This document shows, one piece after another, positions 1 to 8,600 of a stretch of DNA of 64,000 nt; positions within the stretch are counted from its first letter, which is position 1; each line of letters begins with the position of its first letter. Source of the DNA: Bacteroidales bacterium. GTDB taxonomy: Bacteria > Bacteroidota > Bacteroidia > Bacteroidales > UBA10428. Both the position numbers and the translations under genes were made by a program. Location: contig JAFGIP010000117.1 in assembly GCA_016929525.1 (NCBI GenBank), positions 78,304 through 142,303 of the forward strand, given 5' to 3'. The notes beneath the pieces were generated by a model that was not told the origin of the DNA, made no database searches, and worked only from the letters and a program-made list of their open reading frames with translations.

Positions 1-774
1 ATTACTGTTCAGATATTGAATGTGGACTATCCTACCACGTTTTACTCCATGCTCACATTGTTTAATATAACAGACTGCAACTCCAAGTTCCTTGTTATTG
101 TTTTTTAATATAAATGCTTTTGCTTTTACAAGCGGACATCGTAAAAGCCACTGTATCCTGTTATCTGTAACTACATCGGAAAGATCGTTACTGATTTCAT
201 CAATTTCAGGTATTCTGCCATCGTAATTACCCAGTGTAATTGCGTTTTTCTTTTTCTTTGAATGCTTACCCAGATAATAAACGGATTTTGCCATTTTAAT
301 TAAGAATGGCTGGTTTGAAGAAATCAGAAATTTTAATGGCTTAAAAACCTTAGTATATATTACTGCTTCACCAACATGTTCAAGTTTAACTGCTTTATAA
401 GAATTTCGTGCTTCTTTTGATCCTCCGATGGCAAATCCGAAATCGGCCAGTTTCATTACTTTAAGCAGAAGCTGAATGCCTAAGATTCCTCTGTTACCAG
501 GCGCAATCATCCATGACATTGGTATAGCGCCGGTAATTTTTTTATTTCCAAATCTATAAGTGTTAATGGTATATCCGATGACACCAAGTATTTCATCTTT
601 TTCATCAAGGGCGATATAACCGTTGAGTTTATCAGGGTTATTCGGATCAGCCAGAAGCCACTTCAGTTCTTCGATACCTTTTGAAAGTTCGCTGTTGTCG
701 GGATATATTAGTCTATAAAGATCCTCAACTTTTAGTAAATCATTGGCCTGTAATTCTCTTATCTTATTTGCCAT
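1..774 (-). CDS. GNAT/FemAB-like acyltransferase-type protein, partial (C-terminus off the left edge)
   Basis: An open minus-strand frame starts at the ATG at 774-772 (MANKIRELQANDLLKV) and runs without a stop to base 1, so 258 codons are visible and the end is missing. Residues about 5-130 look like a GNAT fold: an N-terminal 'DLLKVEDLYRLIYPDN' segment, a 'GYIALDEKDEILGVIGY' strand pair, and 'MSWMIAPGNRGILGIQLLLKVM', which resembles the acyl-CoA-binding P-loop and following helix. Proteins of this type are common in Bacteroidota polysaccharide regions, where they may acylate or amino-acylate sugars. The substrate cannot be read from the sequence. The next gene begins upstream on the same strand, with 6 bp between them, so the two are probably co-transcribed. 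The fold call is moderately sure and the function open. Confidence 0.6.
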   Translation of the reverse strand, partial: MANKIRELQANDLLKVEDLYRLIYPDNSELSKGIEELKWLLADPNNPDKLNGYIALDEKDEILGVIGYTINTYRFGNKKITGAIPMSWMIAPGNRGILGIQLLLKVMKLADFGFAIGGSKEARNSYKAVKLEHVGEAVIYTKVFKPLKFLISSNQPFLIKMAKSVYYLGKHSKKKKNAITLGNYDGRIPEIDEISNDLSDVVTDNRIQWLLRCPLVKAKAFILKNNNKELGVAVCYIKQCEHGVKRGRIVHIQYLNSN

Positions 775-780
775 AACATA

Positions 781-1617
781 TTAATTTATCTCATTCGCCA
801 AAAAGTAAATGAGATTTGTAGCTACTACTTCAGATCCAAATTTATTTAGATGTCCTCTGTCGAAAGTGTATTTGGGATAAATACTTGGATAGGTTTTCCC
901 TTTCCATTTAAATGTGAATGGTTGACCATCAGGTCTGGTTGATTCCACTTTCCCCAGGTCAAAAACCGGGAATTCTGAGCTTAGCTCATCAATAAGCATC
1001 TCATTGAACTTAGCTCGTCTGATATTATTTTCAACTTCTCCGGCCGGTTTTCCCATGATCTTTTTTAACAATCCTTTTGGTCCTTTTTGTATTGCCCTGT
1101 AAGGTGAAGTAAACAGAAACATTTTTGCTTCAGGATAAAGTTCTTTTAGTTTCAGCATATTTTCCTTGTAATAACCGAACACTGAATCTACATTGTCGAA
1201 TCGTCTTATATCGATATAACAAAATTTAAATGATGCAATAGCATTTGAATCAACAGAAATTTCATTCATCAGCTTCACGAAATCATCGACTTTCGAATTT
1301 GGATCCTTATTACTGCCAACTGCAAAATGAATTAACCCTGGTTCCTGAAAAGATTTGAAATCTCTGGTTTCCCTGACATTTAAATTTATTCCCGTTTTTT
1401 CTTCCAAAAGATTAACGCCATCCATTATATTATATCCTACCGACTGGTGCCCAAAAATAAATTTCTTTTCCGACACAATTTCCATAGCATTTTTTAACGA
1501 CTGTCCTTCATGAGGTTTATACAAAAGCTGAATACTGCTCATATCTTTTTCTGATTTTGGTGCATTGCAACAAGTTAAAAAAATTAGAATTATGATAAAG
1601 TACGATGATTTGTTCAT
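781..1617 (-). CDS. Secreted lipoprotein with a GHQSVG motif, possibly SGNH-hydrolase-like
   Basis: This 278-residue protein starts with a lipoprotein signal peptide (hydrophobic 'YFIIILIFLTCCNA', probable lipidated Cys at 16-17), so it should be anchored in the envelope. The mature part carries 'KFIFGHQSVGYNIMDGV' near its N-terminus and 'DRGHLNKFGSEVVATNL' near its C-terminus. A small N-terminal Ser-containing block paired with a C-terminal D-x-x-H-like block is the general arrangement of SGNH/GDSL hydrolases, which often remove or add acyl groups on glycans. The canonical GDS(L) block is not present, so the family call is an inference. It lies 6 bp upstream of the GNAT-like gene on the same strand, suggesting a pair that modifies envelope glycans. 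I do not recognise a characterised homologue. Confidence 0.6.
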   Translation of the reverse strand: MNKSSYFIIILIFLTCCNAPKSEKDMSSIQLLYKPHEGQSLKNAMEIVSEKKFIFGHQSVGYNIMDGVNLLEEKTGINLNVRETRDFKSFQEPGLIHFAVGSNKDPNSKVDDFVKLMNEISVDSNAIASFKFCYIDIRRFDNVDSVFGYYKENMLKLKELYPEAKMFLFTSPYRAIQKGPKGLLKKIMGKPAGEVENNIRRAKFNEMLIDELSSEFPVFDLGKVESTRPDGQPFTFKWKGKTYPSIYPKYTFDRGHLNKFGSEVVATNLIYFLANEIN

Positions 1618-1700
1618 TAGTATCTGTTTAAAATAAGGGTTTGAAATTATAATTTCTACTTCAGGTAAAAGCCAACAACCTTTATAAATTCATTATAAAT

Positions 1701-2693
1701 TTAATCTGGCATCCATCCGGCCAGTCTTGCCCATAGCCACCATGCTGCATTACCTTTAAGCACGCACTGAAGTCTTGAATTGTCGTCTTTACCTTCTCCT
1801 TCGGAATGCGCACAGCTGACACAGATATTGTCTCCGGCTAGTAATGTAAGTTCAGAATCAGGATTTTTCTTCATCCATTCAATTCCCCAGTTTCCTCTGG
1901 TGTCTCCCTTGTCGTAGGAAGAATCCCATCTTAGACGATTTTTACCTGTATACTCTCCATTATTCGATCCGTCCCCAAAATAATTACCATCAGGATTATA
2001 ACATTCTATATCATAAAAATCATACAACCATCTGTCATTATATTCACAGTGTTTGCGAATTTTTCGATTTGCTTCGTAAACCCATTTGCCCTTTTCTCCC
2101 CATGGCCATGTATGTGCGGTCATAAAGATAAAGGTTACTGCCGATCTATTTTCATTTGCGTTTCCGTATTTTGAGATGAGATATTCCATGTCGGCAATAT
2201 ATTTATCGACATCCATACCATATATTTTGCACCACGCCCACATTACTACATTACACTTGGGATTGGTATTTAAATACTGTTCCGTTATTCTTACCCAATC
2301 AGCATTCTGATGCTGCAGGTCTTCCCGGAATTCAACCAACTTAAGACTACCATCCTTACCATTGGGACTAAAACTGTATAAGTTGGAATACTCATCGGAA
2401 AAATTTGTAAGAACCCGCATCCCTCCTGAAGTTAATTGTGATCCATGTGATGCCCTTGCATAGCGGATATTTAATTTTGCTTTTGCAGAATCAATCCAGT
2501 GTTTAGGTATCTTATGAATATCGGTACAATTGTGATCAATGATATTAACAGGGCTTTTTTGTGAATATGCTTCTGAATGATTTATACACTGAATGAACAA
2601 TATGGAAAATGAAATAGCAACAGTATATTGAAAAATATATCTGAAACAGTTAATTAATCTATTTAATGACATAGATGAGTTCTTTGGATTCAT
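1701..2693 (-). CDS. Secreted protein of an SHGSQ-motif family (paralogue 1, no sorting domain)
   Basis: This 330-residue protein has an N-terminal hydrophobic export signal (about residues 24-40). It is closely related, over its full mature length, to the protein at 4029-5222. Shared blocks include 'IPxxWIDSAKAxL', 'RASHGSQLTxGGM', 'DLQHQNAxWV', 'CNVVMWAWC', 'FxYMTAHxWPW' and the C-terminal 'DNSRLQCVLKGNAAWWLWA'. Four conserved cysteines and many conserved Trp and His residues suggest a disulphide-containing extracellular enzyme or binding protein. Unlike its paralogue it ends right after the common domain and lacks a T9SS domain. The start is uncertain: an internal Met at residue 8 (MSLNRLINC, base 2672) gives a cleaner signal peptide, and a TAATTTTG box on the minus strand at 2704-2697 lies too close to the first ATG. 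I recognise no characterised family. Confidence 0.7.
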   Translation of the reverse strand: MNPKNSSMSLNRLINCFRYIFQYTVAISFSILFIQCINHSEAYSQKSPVNIIDHNCTDIHKIPKHWIDSAKAKLNIRYARASHGSQLTSGGMRVLTNFSDEYSNLYSFSPNGKDGSLKLVEFREDLQHQNADWVRITEQYLNTNPKCNVVMWAWCKIYGMDVDKYIADMEYLISKYGNANENRSAVTFIFMTAHTWPWGEKGKWVYEANRKIRKHCEYNDRWLYDFYDIECYNPDGNYFGDGSNNGEYTGKNRLRWDSSYDKGDTRGNWGIEWMKKNPDSELTLLAGDNICVSCAHSEGEGKDDNSRLQCVLKGNAAWWLWARLAGWMPD

Positions 2694-2890
2694 TTACAAA
2701 ATTAATATAATGTTGTTAATTACAGATTTGCAATTTGTTAAACTAATGTAAAATGTATAATGATTTATAAGGGGGACATACTGAATACTTAGCTAAATAA
2801 CTTTTCTAAGATACAGGGACAGTAATTTTGTAAAAATTAAAAAAATTCCGATATCTTTCGTGCCCCGTGTAATCAGTTAATTTATTAAAC

Positions 2891-3997
2891 ATGAATACAG
2901 AACCCAGAAGATGCACACGTTGTATTTTACCCGAAAGCTTTCCGGGCATTTCATTCAATGTAGACGGAGTATGCAGTATTTGTCAGGAATATGATAAAGA
3001 ATGGGGGCATATAAATGAGGATTATTTTAAGAAAAGTGAAAAAAAGCTGAAAAGAATTCTTAACAATGCTAAAAAACTTAAGCGCCGCTATGATTGTCTC
3101 GTTCCGCTGAGTGGAGGCAAGGATAGTACTTATGTGCTGTACCTGTGTAAAAGGGTATACAACTTAAATGTTCTTGCTGTTAATTTTAATAATGGATATC
3201 AGACAGATGAGGCTTTCCAGAATGTTAAGCAAGCTGCAAATATTCTTGATGTAGATCTGATAATATATAAACCCAGATGGGAGACTACAAAAAAACTTAC
3301 CAGAGGGTTTTTAAAAGCAACCGGTGAAGGTTGCACTCCTTGTAACGTAGGGGTTGGACTTACAATAAGTCGGATTGCCCAGTTAGAAAAAATTCCACTC
3401 ATTATGAATGGAATATCACCAAGATCCGATGAACGTTCGCCAAGGACTATCTATGCTTCTGGAGGTGAGTATTTTATGAAGGTAGTGAAAAGAAATGCTC
3501 TGTTAAAAGATATCAGATCAACCATTTATGAAGATCAGGTAAGGCAACTTTCTTTCTGGCATCGTTTTACAAGAAAAATAACCAGGATGACGCTAATGGA
3601 TCAGGGGGTATTTCGTTTTCTCCCTAAGAACATGTTTGTTAGAAATAGTATTCCGCTTGTTATTCCAAAATATGTAGAATGGAATGAAGATACAATTTTC
3701 AATACAATAAGGAATGAACTTAACTGGAAAGAGTCTGAGGTAGGAAAAGAACATACCGACTGTATGCTGAATCCGTTAAAATGTTATTTAAGGCATCAGC
3801 GTTGGGGATTTGGCAGTAAAACACAGAAGTATTCGGCTCTTATTCGCGACGGACAAATGGATCGTGAAGAAGCCCTTAAACTTATCACTGATGAAGGAGA
3901 TGTGCCAAAAAATCTGGAAAAGGTTAAGAAAGTCCTTGAAATTGATACAGAGGAGTTTGAATCTATCAAGCAACAATATCACGGCGATTATATCTGA
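2891..3997 (+). CDS. WbpG/PseA-type N-acetyl sugar amidotransferase (PP-loop ATPase)
   Basis: This 368-residue protein belongs to the ATP-pyrophosphatase (PP-loop) superfamily. The PP-loop SGGKDS is at residues 74-79. It is preceded by two CxxC pairs (C8/C11 and C28/C31), probably a zinc site, and followed by another CxxC (C148/C151). This layout is that of WbpG/PseA-like enzymes, which adenylate a carbonyl or amide oxygen on an N-acetyl sugar and replace it with nitrogen to form an acetamidino group on O-antigen or capsule sugars. WbpG normally works with HisH- and HisF-like partners that supply ammonia, and none are nearby. The gene sits alone on the plus strand between two minus-strand paralogues, 31 bp from the convergent stop of the second. 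Family assignment is good, the exact substrate unknown. Confidence 0.75.
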   Translation: MNTEPRRCTRCILPESFPGISFNVDGVCSICQEYDKEWGHINEDYFKKSEKKLKRILNNAKKLKRRYDCLVPLSGGKDSTYVLYLCKRVYNLNVLAVNFNNGYQTDEAFQNVKQAANILDVDLIIYKPRWETTKKLTRGFLKATGEGCTPCNVGVGLTISRIAQLEKIPLIMNGISPRSDERSPRTIYASGGEYFMKVVKRNALLKDIRSTIYEDQVRQLSFWHRFTRKITRMTLMDQGVFRFLPKNMFVRNSIPLVIPKYVEWNEDTIFNTIRNELNWKESEVGKEHTDCMLNPLKCYLRHQRWGFGSKTQKYSALIRDGQMDREEALKLITDEGDVPKNLEKVKKVLEIDTEEFESIKQQYHGDYI

Positions 3998-4028
3998 TAT
4001 AAAATATATTTATCAGGGATTCATGCAG

Positions 4029-5222
4029 CTATTCAACAATAATCTTATTCACCTGAATATTCCGGTTCTCATCAGTAATGTAAATGAAATAAATACCTGT
4101 GCTTAAGTCTGAAAGATCGAATTCAATCCTGTTTTCCTGGATATGATAAGGTGTTTTTACTTCATTTCCAAGCAAACCGGTTAAACTGATATGTTTCAGG
4201 GAGCTTAATTTATCTGTTTCTATAATAAGATAACTACTTGTCGGATTGGGATACACAAGATTGTCATTTGTTGTAAAAGATTCAGGAATAAATGTTGGAT
4301 TTTCCTTATTCCAGCCGGCAAGATTTGCCCATAGCCACCATGCGGCATTTCCTTTTAAAATGCATTGCAGGCGGGAGTTATCATCATCTCCTGATCCGTC
4401 TGAATGTTCACAGGAAACACAATATTCATCGGCAGCCATTTGTGTTAGCTCGGATTCAGGGTTATTATTCATCCATTCAATACCCCAGTTTCCTCTGGTA
4501 CTTTCGTCAATATCATATGAACAGTCCCATCTAAGGCGCATGTCCCCAATAAATGAACCGTTCTGATTACCATCTCCAAAATATTCTCCATCCGGATTAT
4601 AACATTCCAAATCGTTGAAATCGTATAACCATTTATTGTTGAGCAGACAGTAAGACCTTATTTGCCGATTTGCTTGATATACCCACTCACTCCTTCCACT
4701 GCCGTTCCAGGGCCAGGAATGGGCTGTCATGTATACAAACGTAACAGGTACCGGTCTGTTTTCCGATCCACCCGGTCCATATTTCAGTTCAAGTGTATTC
4801 ATATCAACCAGATACTGGGTTATATCCATCTCATATATATCGCACCATGCCCACATTACTACATTACATTCAGGGTTATCATCAAGATATGATTCTGTCA
4901 TACTTACCCATTCCGCATTCTGATGCTGAAGATCTGCTTCAAATTCAACGATATGCAATGCACCTGCTTCCTGCTCTTGTGAAAAATTGTAAATGTTTGC
5001 ATAACCAGGATCATAATTACGGATAGCTGTCATACCTCCGTGGGTAAGCTGGCTTCCATGTGAGGCTCTCCAATATGCTACATGAAGGTTAGCTTTTGCG
5101 GAATCAATCCATTCAAGTGGTATTTCATGAAGGTCAGCACAAACATGGTTGATATATTTCTCCGACTGTGCCTGTAGCTGAAATGTTATACATATTATGG
5201 TTAGTAAAACGATTTTTTTCAT
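4029..5222 (-). CDS. Secreted SHGSQ-motif family protein with T9SS sorting domain (paralogue 2)
   Basis: This 397-residue protein has an N-terminal signal peptide (MKKIVLLTIICITFQLQAQ), a roughly 290-residue domain closely similar to the protein at 1701-2693, and a type A T9SS C-terminal domain. The last begins near 'VYPNPTSSYLIIETD' (about residue 320) and ends in the typical 'NKIIVE'. It is therefore expected to be carried across the outer membrane by the Por/type IX system and released or attached to the surface. The conserved 'RASHGSQLTHGG', 'NVVMWAWCDIYEMD' and 'TAHSWPW' blocks are the likely functional core. Two such paralogues on the same strand with the PP-loop gene between them point to tandem duplication followed by gain or loss of the sorting domain. 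The enzymatic role is not recognised. Confidence 0.75.
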   Translation of the reverse strand: MKKIVLLTIICITFQLQAQSEKYINHVCADLHEIPLEWIDSAKANLHVAYWRASHGSQLTHGGMTAIRNYDPGYANIYNFSQEQEAGALHIVEFEADLQHQNAEWVSMTESYLDDNPECNVVMWAWCDIYEMDITQYLVDMNTLELKYGPGGSENRPVPVTFVYMTAHSWPWNGSGRSEWVYQANRQIRSYCLLNNKWLYDFNDLECYNPDGEYFGDGNQNGSFIGDMRLRWDCSYDIDESTRGNWGIEWMNNNPESELTQMAADEYCVSCEHSDGSGDDDNSRLQCILKGNAAWWLWANLAGWNKENPTFIPESFTTNDNLVYPNPTSSYLIIETDKLSSLKHISLTGLLGNEVKTPYHIQENRIEFDLSDLSTGIYFIYITDENRNIQVNKIIVE

Positions 5223-5674
5223 GTTTTATACTTTGAGAGTTATTAACCTGGTTAGCTAAATTACAATAACTAATCCTATGGTTAAGTATAAATAAGTTAT
5301 AATTAATTGTTTGTTCAAGAACCAGAATTGTAGCAATTTAGAAGGACCCAAGCATATATATGTTTAAGTAAGCCATATAAAATCAGAGTAATACCTGAAT
5401 ATTATGTTTACTGCATACGTTTAAAAAGGGATTATTCTACTGTAAACAACTTGTTATTTGTTAATATTCATAGCATATTATTTTGATAACCAAATGTATA
5501 GCATTATTCCTCTCATATTCGAAATGTTAAATTGAGATTCTTCGTACAATAATTCTATGTTGGTTCGGTTATAGTAACTATTGAGACCATTGGTGTAACG
5601 ATACGTAACATTCGTCACTCCAATACGTATATTAAACGGGCAAAATTATCATTTCATCAAACAAAACTACTAAC
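5223..5674. promoter_or_regulatory. 452-bp divergent intergenic region with ATACGTA repeats
   Basis: This AT-rich gap separates the minus-strand paralogue gene (start 5222) from the plus-strand pectate-lyase-like gene (start 5675), so it should hold two divergent promoters. I see no open frame, tRNA or terminator in it. Near the lyase start, ATACGTA occurs twice, at 5601-5607 and 5623-5629, on the same face of the helix (22 bp apart). GTAAC is repeated 10 bp apart at 5595-5599 and 5605-5609. These may be sites for an activator, but no regulator is assigned and no convincing TAnnTTTG box was found. Confidence 0.3.
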
Positions 5675-8600
5675 ATGGTTAAGAAAGTATTTTCTATTAT
5701 CTCACTGTGCCTATTACCCATTGGTATTTATTCACAGTACGCATTTCCTAATGCAGAGGGTTTTGGAAGTTTCACAAGAGGGGCTTACGAAACAGGGACT
5801 GATCCAAGGATTCTTATTGTCGATAATTTAACAGATAATAATTCCGGGAATGAAACAACAGGAAGGGGTTCTTTCAGATGGGCTATAACAAGATCGTATC
5901 CACGAATAATAATTTTTGAGGTTGGAGGTACAATTGCTCTGACTACAAGTGAAATAGAGATCGAAAGTCCTTATATGTTCATTGCCGGACAGACAGCACC
6001 GTCTCCGGGTATTCTTATTATCAATGGAACACTTCATATAAAATCGCATGATATTATTATTCAGCATATATCCGTACGACCCGGAGATAATATTGTTGGT
6101 CAATACCCGGACGGCCGTGATGGAATAACAATGCGCAACGGAACGGCGTGTCATGATATTATTATAGATCACTGTTCATTGTTATGGGCAATTGATGAAA
6201 ATATGAGTACATGGGGAGGAGGTGAAGTAATAACCAATTTTACTTTTAGTAATAATATTATTGCCAATGGACTTAATAATTCTCTGCACGATGAAGGTGC
6301 TCATTCAAAAGGTTTATTGGTTGGTTATAATACACAGAATGTCAGTGTCATAAAAAATTACTTTGCACACAATAACGACAGAAATCCTTTGCTGCAGGGT
6401 GGAACTCGATCTGAAGTAATAAATAACTTGGTATATAACGGAAGGCATGTTATTGTTTTTTCAAACCAGGCTGATTATGTAACAATGTCTTCGGTTATTA
6501 ATAACAGAGTATATCCCGGGCTTGATATTGATGAAGGCTGTTCGGTAAGACTTGCTACCATTAATGATAACTCTCAAATTTATTTATCAGGCAACAGCGA
6601 TCTGGCTGATGACTGGGATGATGCATGGGGTGGTGCATCACATGAAGCAGAGATTAGAGTTAATACACCACCAATTGCTTCGGGAAGAGTTGAAATTTGG
6701 TCATCCGATAATGTGAATGATAATATTTTAGAAAATGTTGGTTCACGTTCATGGGACAGAAATATTACCGATGAGGAGGTTCTAAATTCGTTTGTTACCA
6801 GAACGGGCAGAATAATAGACTGCGTTGACGAAGAGGAAATTCCATATTATTCTGGAACTGTAGTTTCAGCTTCGGCAAATACAGTTCAGCTTGCTGCAGA
6901 TGCAGAACCAACGGATCCGACTTATCGACTTAACATAATTGAAATTACTAGTGGAACCGGAGCAGGCCAGCGCAGAACAATTATTTCATATAATGGTACG
7001 ACCAAAATTGCCACACTTGACTCCAACTGGGATGTTATCCCAAATAGTACATCTCAGTATGCAGTTATTATTAATTGCGCTAATAATGCCGGAGGTTGGA
7101 ACCTTTTCCCTTCTTCCAGTCATGTTCTCGACATTCCGTCAAATCCACATATAGATGATAATGGCAACGGTTTTACAAGACTCGAGGAATGGATAGAAAG
7201 TTTCTGCTGGCCTGATAATGATGAATGTATCCCGATTTTATATAACCAGGATTATCACATTGATAATGCTGTTCCTGTCGGGACTTTGGTTGGAACTCTA
7301 ACAGGAGAACCCGGTTGTGAAGGTCAACAGGTAAGATATGCTATTAGCAGCTCCGATCATCCGGGACGCTATTCGCTAAATTCTGTTTCCGGTGAATTAA
7401 CCCTGGCTCAGTCTATTACAGGAAATTCAGATGAAACGAATCATATTTCGGTCAGGGTTTACGATCCTTCAGATGAGAGTTTATATACAACTGCTCAGAT
7501 TATTGTACATATTATTGCTATTTCAGATGAGGCCTGTCAACCTGAGATTTCACCACAGACTTTTAGTTTAGATGATACCTTAATCGTTGGTGGCATTATT
7601 GGTGAAGTGATTGCAGAACCTGGTTGTGAAGAACAACAATTACATTATGAAATTACTGCCGGGACCAATTCAGAATACTATTCTATAAGCAGTAGTTCCG
7701 GTGAACTGGTGTTGGCAGACCAGATTAATATAAGCAGCAACAGAACAGACCAGATAACAGTTACGGTTAGTGATGAAACATTTGAAGAGCTATCAGCATC
7801 GGCAATCGTTACAATTAATGTTAATCATATAGTTGTTGAAGAACCTCCTGTCGATTGTTCACCTTCCGTTTCTGATCAGCGGTTTGAGATAGATGATACA
7901 ATATCAGCAGGTAAACAAATAGGTCTGGTTGTTGCACACGCAGATTGTGAGGGGCAGGTTCTTGTATATGAATTACAGGAAACGGAACGATCTGATTTAT
8001 ATAATTTAAACAGTACGAGCGGAGCACTTTTTTTGACTGAAGAGTTGAGTATTGTTGAAGATCGTGAAGATTTACTTGTTGTGAGAGTCTATGATGTATC
8101 TGATGCTGAGGTATACGATCTGGCAGAAATAATAATCGATATTACACATGTAAATTCAGAGCCGGTAGAGGCACGACACAGTGTATATATCGACCCGGGA
8201 AATGGAAACGATTTTTTTCAGAATGGAAGTATAGTCCATCCATACAGTAGTTGGAGCAAGGTAGAATGGACTGATAGTACTGATTATTTCCAGATTAGAG
8301 GTTCAGTTGCTTACGAAGACGAAATCGAAATTGGAGCAAATCATGTAAGAATTGATGCCTATGGATCGGGTGATAAGCCTGTTATTGTTAGCAATTCTGA
8401 TGAGTATGCAATTTATGCTTTTAATAAGGAAGATATTTCGATTAATGAATTTGAGATAATAGCCGAAGAGGCTATAAGCGGAATTTATCTTTTGGGAGAA
8501 GAAACCAATAACATATTGTTACAACATTGCGATTTAAAAGAATCTGAATATGGTCTCAGGCTCATTGGCGGAAACATTATCATAATCAGATATAGTTCTT

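Noticed and set aside
4246..5026. Several plus-strand frames of 64-106 codons
   Set aside because: They are opposite the conserved coding sequence of the T9SS paralogue gene and have no protein-like conservation.
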